From contig JAVJTT010000009.1 in the NCBI GenBank assembly GCA_040220135.1, positions 186,001 to 250,000 of the forward strand: a stretch of DNA of 64,000 nucleotides, read 5' to 3'. A program made the translations under genes and the position numbers. Origin of the DNA: CAJXMH01 sp040220135. GTDB taxonomy: Bacteria > Bacteroidota > Bacteroidia > Flavobacteriales_E > Vicingaceae. This document shows, one piece after another, positions 15,311 to 24,296 of this stretch (position 1 is the stretch's first letter; each line of letters begins with the position of its first letter). Below the pieces are notes generated by a model. The model searched no databases, was not told where the DNA came from, and worked only from the letters and a program-made list of their open reading frames with translations.

Positions 15311-18300
15311 TTAGAAATTGTTTAAGTCAACCGGTCTCATTACGCCGAACCACTTTAATATTTTCTCACCGACACCCGGTACTTCAACATGAATAATGTA
15401 TACTCCACTTGCAATTGGAATTCCTACTTGGTTGGTTAAATCCCAGTCTAGGAAATTCAATGGATCACCCTTTTGATAGGTACGGATTAAGGTACCCGAC
15501 ATGTTGTAAATTTTAATCGTACAATTTGTAGGTAAATTGGTGATTTTAACACGATTGTCAATCGCACTATTTTCATACTCAGAAACTGCATAGTAGGGAT
15601 TGGGTACCACATTAATTTCATCCAAGGCATCTTTCAATACATCTGTTTGTTGTTTTAATGTAGCTCTACCATCTGTTTGAAATTCATAAACAGGTCTACC
15701 TCCGTTCATAAGAACACTATCAACCACTAGCTGTCCATTCTCCATTTTCGTGATGTTAGTGCTAGCTGTATCATAAGGTTTGGCCACCTTCACATAAACC
15801 CTCGCCTCAGTGGCTAGCAACTCTTGCCCGGGCGCTACCACGGGCATGGCTACCCAACTACAAGCTGACCATCCAAAGGTTCTAATGGTTGGGCCGAGTG
15901 GCGTAGTATTATTAAAAATATCACTTAGGTTTTTACCGTAATCGTATACTGGCATCTCGTAAGGCTCAAGCAGAGCTAGTCTATTTTCACCTTCAAGTGT
16001 TTTTCTAAAGATGTAAATAACATGCTTACCGCCCCAAACTAAATTACCACCTGCGGTAACTCGATCGCTAGGATTCCACTCAAGGTCACCTCCACCATCT
16101 ACTCCATAATAACTATCCTCTCCATAAGCTATATTAAGGCGTTCACCAGTTTCTAAGTTAATGGCATATCCAGGAAACCATCCCATACCCATAGAGTCTA
16201 TAAAAGCAGGACTCTCAGGGTCATCTAGATTAACAGGATCGCCTGTTTGCCAAGGTCTACCATTTTTATCAATAGAACCGGAGGACATTTTTCTATACTT
16301 CTCGTCACCGAAAAGCGCTAACGAACTATCTTCTTGTTGCTCAATTACAGGAGATCTCGTCCATTTTGATTTGTCATTCGTAAAAACAAGAACAAAGGAG
16401 TATAAATACTTTAGTTCAGAGTTTCGTACAGATGTGGCGTCAAAGCCCGGCTTGTTCAAAGCATCATTATCTGTTCCGAACCCAACTAAGCCATAAGGTG
16501 AAATGGTACCTTGAAGAATATTCTCATAATCTTGGTTAGGATCAATAAAATCATTTCTAGCGTTTATCCTATCGCCATATTGCGCTTGCTCACCTGAAGA
16601 GGTACCTGAAAGGATCCAGTTAAAAGGATTCTCAGCGTCACCATCTGAAATACCACTTAACCAAGGTTTCGTTGGGTCAGCAAAATCTACTCTAGAACTA
16701 ATGTACCCATTGGCATTATTCCGATCAGCTCCGGGTTGTCTTGTCTGCTCAATAAGAATAGACAAGCCCCAATTTGGCTCAAATAACAACTGCTCTGTAC
16801 GGGTTCGAATGATATTATTAGAGTATACTGTGTCATCTGCTGTACCTCCGTCTTTCCAAATCTTCCAATAGGCGCTGTCTGTGACTGCCGTTCCTCCTTT
16901 AGAAGCAATACTCGTATCTAGCATTTGGAAATAAAACTTACCATTAACGGTATTCAAAGGATCAACTACCTTTACTGTTACAGGACCTGATCCTGCTTTG
17001 TAGTCCAGCTTTGTAATTGTGCTTCCGGTTGTATCCTCCCAGTTCTTCTCTTGCATCAAACGATCTATTGTTGCATCAGTTAGCTCTAAACCGTTATCTC
17101 CATTACCAGTTCCTTGAAGCCTAGTTATAGGAATCAAATCGCCATAACTAGAATTGGTAACCGTTCCTCCCTCTTCTGGTGTTATGCTATGAGGAATAGC
17201 TGCCACTGATTCAATTGATCCTCCACCTGCTGCCTTTCTACTTCCTAAATAGGGTAACTTTTGTCCATCATAAGCCCCTACAAGTGGATTTGCTGGATCG
17301 GGTGCTTGATCTTGAACGTAAGGCTTATATTCATTGTACGCATAGGCAATGGCTACGTAGTAATAGGTTTTGTAATTTACTAATTGAGAGTTGCCTTGCG
17401 CAAAAAGATCTTCAGTTACTTTAAAGCTATGAACAATTCCATCATTCTCTCCTTGAACCTTAAGGGTTGGGAAGTTAGCTTGTAAGCCCTCATCAAAGGT
17501 AAAGTTGGTTAAGGTTGTCACATTATCTTTAATATCACACTGAAATACCAAGCGAGAAACTGATATGTCCTCAACTTCGGATACCGAAACATCGGCTCCT
17601 TTTAATTGATAGACTTGATACCCTTGAAAACGGTATTTATTATCATACTCATCACTTGTACCCACTAAGCTGTCGGGCGTAATAATATTGGGGTCAACTT
17701 CTTCATATTCTTCGTTTACATTGTTTGACAGATCGCTGTTGCTCAAGTATACGATAAGCTCTTGATCTAACTCTTGAATAGTCAAGGTAGGAGCATCAGG
17801 TCCATCTAAAACTTGAAAACAGTTGTCAAATAACGCCTGTGCCTTATCATCTGCAGAAATAGACTTTTCAAAAGAAGCTGCTCTGCCACCTACTTCTGCT
17901 TGTGCAAATACAACCCCTACTGTAATGTCGTTTACATTACCAGGTCGCAAAGTAAATGGTCCTGCGGACTGTAGAAATCTTCTATCACCGGGAGCGTTAG
18001 GAGACCCTCCTCCTGGATTCTGCTCCGTCCAATTTGTATTGTTGGGCGTTCTTGGAACAATCCCTTGATCATTGACCAACCCCCAATGCAGTGGATCTGT
18101 ATCACCAGGGAACATAAAAGCTGTTGGTAAATCTTCTTCTACTCCATTTGTTGCTAATCCGTCACCTCCATGTAGCATTCTCTGGCCATTTTGCCAAATT
18201 CCTCTCATGTAGTTATAGTAATGAATGGCGAGCGTTGGGTCACCATTTTGCCCACCACCAATGTTGTAGTAAACAAATCTTCTCATACCGAAACGCTCAT

Positions 18301-19531
18301 TATCAGGAATTGAATCGCTGTAGCCTAAACCGTTTAAGGCTTGTCCAGGTCCTATTCCAACTTCATTGTCCTCCCCATCTGCATCTTGATATGGACCTTC
18401 AAAAAAGTCTATACCAATCACAGCTGGAGTAGTTCCATAACCTGTTTGTCCGTTAAAGTCTTCGTCTAAGTCGTCGCCGTTGTAGCAATAACCAAAACCT
18501 CGCTGCACATCACACCCCACATAGTCGTCAGCAGGGTTTCCTAAATCAGGATCCACATAACTAGCGAAATAAGTATCTGTAAGGGTAAAAGTTGAGCGAT
18601 TTATCAACTCAAAATTGTAAAAGGTCATGTCATTTACTGCATCATTGGTAGCAAAGGCAAAGGCCTGTCCATGAATTTCCATACCAATAGAGGGTGCATT
18701 CGATTCTGTGTGCAAATTCCCTTTATCGTTGAAGATCCACCAATAGGTTTTATCTCCAAATAAAGGTCTAGATGCACTTTCACTTCGATCTAAACGTTGG
18801 GCTCGGCAGTCAACCGTCCCATTCTCGCTCAAAAACCTTGAATCTACGTTACTATTGAAACCTTCACCTAAATCGTAAAAGGGATAGTCCCCTTCCTCAG
18901 GATTGTATAAACCATCACCATCGACATCAATAAATGGGGCGAGTTTAAGGGCCTCCCCTTTGTTTAAATAATCTCCATTACCAGGCCAATTTAGAATTGA
19001 TTCCGGTATCTGATAGTCAGGGAAATCTTCAGATGCTGTTCCTTCATCTATAGCTTGACGATAAAGTACAAACTCTGCCACTTCCTGTTCAGAAATTTCG
19101 AAAAAACGATCCCAATCATCACAAGTGGCTGCATCTATCTCTGCTGTACCTGTCGTATCTAAGGGACCTGTCCAATAATCAACCCCTTGCCCGAACTTAC
19201 TAACCGCGGCTTTCAGCTGACCGTTTACATCTGTACCTCCTAACCAAAGTCCACCTGCATACAAGGCAAATGAATTTGAATTAACTGGCACTTCATAATC
19301 AGCATTGCCGTTGGCGCGATCTTGCCACCACAAACCTCCGGTTTCTACTCTCGTGCGAACATTATTATATTCTAAATAGGTAATGCGTTTCGCAGGAGAA
19401 CAGCCGGCAGCTAATGTAGGTTGATTTGATCTACGATTACTGTTATTGTCTTCTTTGCTTGGCCCTTTTGCTTGGGTTAGCAATTGAGCAAAGACTAAAA
19501 CCGATATTGTTAAAACTTTTTTCACTTTCAT
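15311..19531 (-). CDS. Giant secreted protein with T9SS-like C-terminal domain
   Basis: From the ATG at 19531 the protein has 1406 residues; a GTG at 19549 would add six. It has a signal peptide, then a family-like N terminus (RITYLEYNNVRTRVETGG and GGLWWQD near 60-70). A calcium-loop segment FIDVDGDGLYNPEEGDYP near residue 208 resembles thrombospondin type 3 / dockerin loops. The C terminus (VVPNPYYAVSEYEN, then VKITNLP, IKIYNMSGTLIR and a final GVYIIHVE strand) is the beta-sandwich typical of T9SS sorting domains. It is extended by about 20 residues ending in WFGVMRPVDLNNF rather than the usual short basic tail. It is probably exported and surface-attached. The function is unknown; it lies between a TonB receptor and a PorV-like barrel and is likely to work with them. 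Confidence 0.8.
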   Translation of the reverse strand: MKVKKVLTISVLVFAQLLTQAKGPSKEDNNSNRRSNQPTLAAGCSPAKRITYLEYNNVRTRVETGGLWWQDRANGNADYEVPVNSNSFALYAGGLWLGGTDVNGQLKAAVSKFGQGVDYWTGPLDTTGTAEIDAATCDDWDRFFEISEQEVAEFVLYRQAIDEGTASEDFPDYQIPESILNWPGNGDYLNKGEALKLAPFIDVDGDGLYNPEEGDYPFYDLGEGFNSNVDSRFLSENGTVDCRAQRLDRSESASRPLFGDKTYWWIFNDKGNLHTESNAPSIGMEIHGQAFAFATNDAVNDMTFYNFELINRSTFTLTDTYFASYVDPDLGNPADDYVGCDVQRGFGYCYNGDDLDEDFNGQTGYGTTPAVIGIDFFEGPYQDADGEDNEVGIGPGQALNGLGYSDSIPDNERFGMRRFVYYNIGGGQNGDPTLAIHYYNYMRGIWQNGQRMLHGGDGLATNGVEEDLPTAFMFPGDTDPLHWGLVNDQGIVPRTPNNTNWTEQNPGGGSPNAPGDRRFLQSAGPFTLRPGNVNDITVGVVFAQAEVGGRAASFEKSISADDKAQALFDNCFQVLDGPDAPTLTIQELDQELIVYLSNSDLSNNVNEEYEEVDPNIITPDSLVGTSDEYDNKYRFQGYQVYQLKGADVSVSEVEDISVSRLVFQCDIKDNVTTLTNFTFDEGLQANFPTLKVQGENDGIVHSFKVTEDLFAQGNSQLVNYKTYYYVAIAYAYNEYKPYVQDQAPDPANPLVGAYDGQKLPYLGSRKAAGGGSIESVAAIPHSITPEEGGTVTNSSYGDLIPITRLQGTGNGDNGLELTDATIDRLMQEKNWEDTTGSTITKLDYKAGSGPVTVKVVDPLNTVNGKFYFQMLDTSIASKGGTAVTDSAYWKIWKDGGTADDTVYSNNIIRTRTEQLLFEPNWGLSILIEQTRQPGADRNNANGYISSRVDFADPTKPWLSGISDGDAENPFNWILSGTSSGEQAQYGDRINARNDFIDPNQDYENILQGTISPYGLVGFGTDNDALNKPGFDATSVRNSELKYLYSFVLVFTNDKSKWTRSPVIEQQEDSSLALFGDEKYRKMSSGSIDKNGRPWQTGDPVNLDDPESPAFIDSMGMGWFPGYAINLETGERLNIAYGEDSYYGVDGGGDLEWNPSDRVTAGGNLVWGGKHVIYIFRKTLEGENRLALLEPYEMPVYDYGKNLSDIFNNTTPLGPTIRTFGWSACSWVAMPVVAPGQELLATEARVYVKVAKPYDTASTNITKMENGQLVVDSVLMNGGRPVYEFQTDGRATLKQQTDVLKDALDEINVVPNPYYAVSEYENSAIDNRVKITNLPTNCTIKIYNMSGTLIRTYQKGDPLNFLDWDLTNQVGIPIASGVYIIHVEVPGVGEKILKWFGVMRPVDLNNF

Positions 19532-19556
19532 AATCTTTCTAATATTCACTTAGCTT

Positions 19557-22500
19557 CTAGAAACTCAACATAACTCCTAACCTAATTCTTCTAGGTAGCT
19601 CGTAATTATACATATTTTGCAATCGCATTTCATAATGATCTCTGAATGAAGGTTCATTAATCTGCTGTCGAATCACATCTTGAAATTGTTTTGAAGTCAA
19701 GAATCCATCATCGTCAGCATTTCCTGTATAAGCATAGACACTTTGAATGTTCTGTCTGTCCAATACATTCAATACCTGCAGGTATACGTTTAGCATAGAT
19801 GTTTTCTTTCCTTCTTTCCACATGTTTTCATTGGCATCATTTTTAGCTCCCCACTTGATCATAAAGTTCTTGTCGACTCTTGCATCCATTCTTAATGTCC
19901 AAGGAAGTCTAGAACCATTCACATCACCAATTACCGGGGATTGAAATTGTCCACCTCCAATATTCTCACTGTTTGTCGGTAAAGACCTAGCTGTATAAGG
20001 TGTACCTGAACCGGCAATAAAAGTCAAGTTCAAGCCCGCATCTTCCAAAATGTTCTTTCCATTAACCTTAGGACCATTATAGCGACTTCCACGAGCAAAT
20101 CTATAATCTAAGGTAGTACTAATTTGATGCCTTTGGTCATAACTGTAAGGGAATATGGTACGTAAGTTGGGTTGTCCTGAGTTAACTAAGTTTAGAGAAC
20201 TCAATGAACCAGAACCAGTTCCTTCAGCAAACTGCAAAGTATAATTGATTCTTATCATAACATTCTTTACCCTTCTCAAATCATAGTTAATAGAGAACCC
20301 TTTAACGGTTCCGAAATCTTGATTACTGTAAGTCAAATAATCCTCAGGATAGGCTCCCACTAAGCGAACCACTTGAATCTCGTCTCTCTGCTCTCTGTAA
20401 AAAGCATTTAAAGTAAGGGCTGAGCTATTCGTTAGTTTTTGCTTAAACCCAAGTTCGTAGCTAATGGTTTTTGTTGGTTTCAGATCCGGGTTATTCAAAA
20501 TTCTGTTGTGGTTTTGAATATAGATAATATCGATTGGATCTAGTGATACGTTTCCGGTAGGACGCTGCGTTAAGATATCATAATTAGCAAAGAAAGTAGC
20601 TTCATCAGAAATTGGAAACGAGAAAGAAATCCTAGGCATTAATGTATATTGAGGCTCGTAGTCTTCAAATGAAGAAGCATCCATATCATCAACTGTATTC
20701 GTTTTGGTTGGATCTTCTAACCATGGAGCAATTGACCCACCCGCTTGCAGAGAAGTGGGGCTGTTTAGCTCTTCACCCTCAGCTGAGAAAAAGTTATTTG
20801 TCTCAGGATCACGGTAACCAATCACATTCTCTGCAGAAGGGTTCTCAATGTCAGAAACATAAACCACATAATCATCTCCAATATTACTTGGCACGCTAGA
20901 CAAGCCTTGATTTCTGGCGTAAGCAACATTACGTGTTGGGAAGAAAGAGAATTGATCTCTCATAACAGGCTGGTTTGCATCAAAACGATCCAATCTCAAA
21001 CCTAAGCGGAAAACTAAGTCGTCAAAAGCAAATTTGTCTTCCAAGAAACCGGCAATGTAAATTGGCTGATAAGCAGCAACCGGTCGGGTTTTAAATCCTA
21101 GTTCATTGGTTTCATTAAAGAAATCATCTAAACTAGGCTGATCAGATAGTCGGTTACCAAGGTAATCATATCCTCTATATTGAAGGTTTACGCTATTGGC
21201 AGGATTAATCAACTGCTCAGCCGCAAAATATTCCATTTTGTAAACATCAATGTCATAAGAATCGAAGTCTATAAAGTCAGTACCATCAGGGTCTAGGCCC
21301 AAAGCTCTTCTCATGTTATATGCAAAATAAGTTCTTGCATCACGTGCGTTGGCTCTTTCAAAAGTAACGGTAGGGTAAGAAGAGAGGTTATCTATTCTAA
21401 ACTTAGAAGAGTCAATTTGATCAATGTGACTGTTTACAGTACCTCTACCTAGCTGCCACAATCCCAATGGATTCAAACTGTAATTTCGCGTAACTCTTTG
21501 CTCATATTCAAAACCCAACATGATGGCATGTTCTCCAATATCAGCAGAACCGATCCCGCTTAATCGATATTGATCTCTTTCTGTTTTTGCATAAGAATTA
21601 AAGGGGGTGCCCGGATGACTCCATAAATTGTAAACATTATTTGGAATGCTACTTCCGTTTACTAGTCCACCAAACCCTTCTACGTTTTCTCTAGTATCAT
21701 AAACATCAAACTGATCGCTGAATTGATAAAAGCTAGATGTATAGTTTGACAAATAAGGATTTACATCTGAAGGAGTAAAATTATAGGCTATTGGGTCGTT
21801 AAATGCAGTTAGGAAGTTACCACGGTAATACTGACTGTTGCCTTGAGGTGTGGTTAACAAAACACCCCTACCGTTGTTTGTTTCAAAAGAGTAAGACGGT
21901 TGCGTCACCGCTTCAAACTGTCCAACATATCCGTATCTAAAAAAATTATCTTCATGTCTTTCATCTCCTTGCTCAGTGTTTCGTCTAGAAAAATCAGCTT
22001 GCAATGAAAAGAAGGCATTCTTAACAAAAGAGTTATCTTCTTCTCCTTCTTCCGCTTCTGCATTCTCAAACCGTTGAGTATATCGAACATAAGCTCTTAC
22101 ATCATTGGTAAAAGTCTGTGGATTGTTCGCATAATTATACAATTGAAAGTTTCTGCTATCGCTATTTCCCAATGACCGATCAAATGTTCCACCCACAGCT
22201 AAAGCACTCAAGTCATTCAGCTTGATATCTATTTTACCATTTAATACCAATCTTTTACTCTCGACATTCCTTTGGTAGTCTATTTCTTCGAAGTCATTCT
22301 CAGTTAAGAATTCTGCTTTTTTAAAGACCCCGGGATTAATACCATCCGTAACCAAAGGGTTATTTTGAATTTCTTCTTGAACATCATCTTTAGGTTTATA
22401 AAGCTGCACGGCAGATGGTCGAGGATTCAAAATTGTTCTATACTCTCCCGTCAATAAAAAGCCTAAAGGTGCGTCCTTAATATTTCCATCTTCATCTTTC

Positions 22501-23321
22501 TTCGTAATAATGGGACCACCGGCACTAAATCCAAATAAATTATAACCAAAATTATCTAAGCCAACTACATTTCCCTCTCCTGCTTTAAAGCCCGATGTAA
22601 GAATCTCAACATTTCCAAAATATTCTTTCAAGGCGCCTCTTGTAGTAATAGATGTTACACCACCGGTTACATCCCCATACTGAGCTGATAAACCACCTGT
22701 CTTTACAGTTACTTCTTCAATTGCCGACTTTGGAAGCGATGTTGAACCGATAACTTTAATACCGTCAATAAAAGTAACGTTGTTACTACCTCTACCTCCA
22801 CGCATGTTTAATGTATTACCACCATTATCACGAGAAACAACCCCATTCCCAGCGGTTTTGGCAACATCTATAGCGGATCTTACCGCCATTCTCTCAATCT
22901 CTTCTCTTGTCTTTGTTTCTTCTGATGTCGTTTTATCCAATTCAATCAAAGGCTTTTTATACTCAATAACCTCTACGGTTTTAATGTTAACTCCTTGAGT
23001 CAGCTTCACATTCTGTTTGGTTATCTTGTCAGAACTAACCGATATTCCGGCAATCCTTTTCGTTTGAAAACCAACATATGAAATTTGCAAATCGTAAGTT
23101 CCAGGAGGAATTGGCTTTAAAGTATACTTCCCATCAAAGTCCGTCGTGGTTCCAATAATCTGATCAGAGCCATTCATTAAGGTGACGTTTGCAAAAGGAA
23201 TTGGCTCACCATTATCTCCATTTGTAATCAAACCTTTAATTGATCCTTGCCCAACTTGAGCGCTAACAGACAAAACAGTAATTAACGCTACAAATAGCGT
23301 AAAGAGTAACTTTCTTAGCAT
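19557..23321 (-). CDS. TonB-dependent receptor with carboxypeptidase-regulatory-like domain
   Basis: This is a 1254-residue outer-membrane receptor. Residues 1-22 are a signal peptide ending in SAQ. Residues 27-105 form a carboxypeptidase-regulatory-like domain (GSIKGLITNGDNGEPIPFANV). The plug is around 130-240 (NTLNMRGGRGSNNVTFIDG and IEEVTVKTGGLSAQYGDV), and the remaining 1000 residues form the barrel, ending in RIRLGVMLSF with the terminal aromatic needed for barrel assembly. The barrel is about 300 residues longer than that of a standard siderophore receptor. No SusD partner is present. It heads the operon with the giant T9SS protein (25-bp gap) and the PorV-like barrel. The substrate is unknown. 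Confidence 0.92.
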   Translation of the reverse strand: MLRKLLFTLFVALITVLSVSAQVGQGSIKGLITNGDNGEPIPFANVTLMNGSDQIIGTTTDFDGKYTLKPIPPGTYDLQISYVGFQTKRIAGISVSSDKITKQNVKLTQGVNIKTVEVIEYKKPLIELDKTTSEETKTREEIERMAVRSAIDVAKTAGNGVVSRDNGGNTLNMRGGRGSNNVTFIDGIKVIGSTSLPKSAIEEVTVKTGGLSAQYGDVTGGVTSITTRGALKEYFGNVEILTSGFKAGEGNVVGLDNFGYNLFGFSAGGPIITKKDEDGNIKDAPLGFLLTGEYRTILNPRPSAVQLYKPKDDVQEEIQNNPLVTDGINPGVFKKAEFLTENDFEEIDYQRNVESKRLVLNGKIDIKLNDLSALAVGGTFDRSLGNSDSRNFQLYNYANNPQTFTNDVRAYVRYTQRFENAEAEEGEEDNSFVKNAFFSLQADFSRRNTEQGDERHEDNFFRYGYVGQFEAVTQPSYSFETNNGRGVLLTTPQGNSQYYRGNFLTAFNDPIAYNFTPSDVNPYLSNYTSSFYQFSDQFDVYDTRENVEGFGGLVNGSSIPNNVYNLWSHPGTPFNSYAKTERDQYRLSGIGSADIGEHAIMLGFEYEQRVTRNYSLNPLGLWQLGRGTVNSHIDQIDSSKFRIDNLSSYPTVTFERANARDARTYFAYNMRRALGLDPDGTDFIDFDSYDIDVYKMEYFAAEQLINPANSVNLQYRGYDYLGNRLSDQPSLDDFFNETNELGFKTRPVAAYQPIYIAGFLEDKFAFDDLVFRLGLRLDRFDANQPVMRDQFSFFPTRNVAYARNQGLSSVPSNIGDDYVVYVSDIENPSAENVIGYRDPETNNFFSAEGEELNSPTSLQAGGSIAPWLEDPTKTNTVDDMDASSFEDYEPQYTLMPRISFSFPISDEATFFANYDILTQRPTGNVSLDPIDIIYIQNHNRILNNPDLKPTKTISYELGFKQKLTNSSALTLNAFYREQRDEIQVVRLVGAYPEDYLTYSNQDFGTVKGFSINYDLRRVKNVMIRINYTLQFAEGTGSGSLSSLNLVNSGQPNLRTIFPYSYDQRHQISTTLDYRFARGSRYNGPKVNGKNILEDAGLNLTFIAGSGTPYTARSLPTNSENIGGGQFQSPVIGDVNGSRLPWTLRMDARVDKNFMIKWGAKNDANENMWKEGKKTSMLNVYLQVLNVLDRQNIQSVYAYTGNADDDGFLTSKQFQDVIRQQINEPSFRDHYEMRLQNMYNYELPRRIRLGVMLSF

Positions 23322-23368
23322 AATAGATATTTTATGTTCTAACTTATCGTCGTAAAACTACAGGGGCG

Positions 23369-23401
23369 TAAAGATATACATTTAATAAAAAAAATAACAA
23401 A
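23369..23401 (-). promoter_or_regulatory. Promoter of the TonB / T9SS / PorV-like operon
   Basis: On the minus strand TTTG (23401-23398) is followed by 21 bases and TATCTTTA (23376-23369). This is a 7-of-8 match to the Bacteroidota -7 element TAnnTTTG at acceptable spacing, 48 bp upstream of the receptor ATG. Confidence 0.55.
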
Positions 23402-23452
23402 CCTTAACACCGTTGTAACAATAGACTCTATAAACTGTTATTTTTCATTCAT

Positions 23453-23767
23453 TTACTTCTTACTAAACCATCGTTTTAGGAAAAATCCTTTCTTGCGGTT
23501 ATTATATTTTTCTGCCTTTTTTCGGCTCTTTTTCATTCTTTTTTGAACAGCCTTGGTTTGCATGTCAACATGCCTTTGTTTGGCGGCTTCAATTTCGTCT
23601 TGCTGTGCTTCTTGCTTATTTTCTTTCTGTTTATTTAATTTATCTTCTCTCTTTTCTACCGTCTTTTCGACTTTCTTAGCCGATTGAGCTTGCACATTCA
23701 AACCAAAGACACAAAGGCCCAAAAGAATGATGCCTCGATATAAAATTTTTCTTTCTCTAGTGCCCAA
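23453..23767 (-). CDS. Lys/Glu-rich secreted small protein, unknown
   Basis: This 104-residue protein starts at a TTG at 23767, preceded seven bases upstream by a perfect AGGAGG. That spacing decides the start, since no ATG is available before residue 60. An N-terminal hydrophobic segment (IILLGLCVFGLNVQAQ) looks like a signal peptide. The mature part is almost entirely charged (runs of Lys, Glu, Gln, Arg) and is predicted helical or coiled-coil (about residues 30-85). It ends in the strongly basic segment GFFLKRWFSKK. I recognise no family. A periplasmic or envelope location is likely. It is divergent from the Rieske-like lipoprotein gene by 43 bp. Confidence 0.65.
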   Translation of the reverse strand: MGTRERKILYRGIILLGLCVFGLNVQAQSAKKVEKTVEKREDKLNKQKENKQEAQQDEIEAAKQRHVDMQTKAVQKRMKKSRKKAEKYNNRKKGFFLKRWFSKK

Positions 23768-23810
23768 AATATATCCTCCTTATTTTTGAAAGGACGTAAA
23801 AGTAACATAA

Positions 23811-24251
23811 TTGAAGAAGAGCAGAAAAAAGAATTTCATTTCTATTTTACTTAGCACACTTATCCTAGTTTACACAGCTTGTGAGAAAAATGATGAGAAC
23901 CGAAACATTCCATTGGTGGAGGTCAATTTTGTTCAGAACATCAATGATCCAGATTATCTAGACTTAAAAAACATTGGCGGCTGGACTTATGTTTCAGGCG
24001 GTTCAAGAGGAATTATTCTTTATCGAGCAAGCAATGAAAGCATTTTGGCATATGACAGACACTGCCCCTACCAGCCTTCAAATACATGTGGCTTGGTTTC
24101 GGTTGATGTAACGAACATTACCGCCTCAGATGGTTGTTGTGGCTCTAAGTTTAGTCTTATCGATGGAACGGTGACTCAACCTCCTGCTGTACAACCTTTA
24201 AAACAGTATAACACTAGTTTCGACGGCACTACTTTAAGGGTATCTAACTAA
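23811..24251 (+). CDS. Rieske-fold-like lipoprotein lacking cluster histidines
   Basis: The protein has 146 residues and starts at TTG (no ATG is available). A signal with Cys near residue 24 (ILVYTACEKN) makes it a probable lipoprotein. Later segments resemble the Rieske ferredoxin fold: YDRHCPYQPSN near residue 82, and GCCGSKFSLIDGTVTQPPA near 108-126, followed by PLKQY. Canonical Rieske proteins have CxH and CxxH (CPCHGSxF) ligands. Here the first box reads C-P-Y and the second reads C-C-G-S, so neither His ligand is present and a 2Fe-2S cluster is unlikely. It probably keeps the fold for another purpose. It is monocistronic, with a terminator immediately after it. Confidence 0.65.
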   Translation: MKKSRKKNFISILLSTLILVYTACEKNDENRNIPLVEVNFVQNINDPDYLDLKNIGGWTYVSGGSRGIILYRASNESILAYDRHCPYQPSNTCGLVSVDVTNITASDGCCGSKFSLIDGTVTQPPAVQPLKQYNTSFDGTTLRVSN

Positions 24252-24252
24252 A

Positions 24253-24276
24253 AAAAGGGGTTTTTGAGCCCCTTTT
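24253..24276. terminator. Bidirectional terminator between lipoprotein gene and ahcY
   Basis: The stem AAAAGGGG (24253-24260) pairs with CCCCTTTT (24269-24276). It sits 2 bp after one stop and 20 bp after the convergent ahcY stop, with A and T tracts on both sides. Confidence 0.75.
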
Positions 24277-24296
24277 CCTAATAAATCTAATTTCCA

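Noticed and set aside
16161..16496. Open frame of 111 codons opposite the giant T9SS-type gene
   Set aside because: Antisense to a conserved coding region with Pro/Ser-rich shadow composition; no independent start signal.
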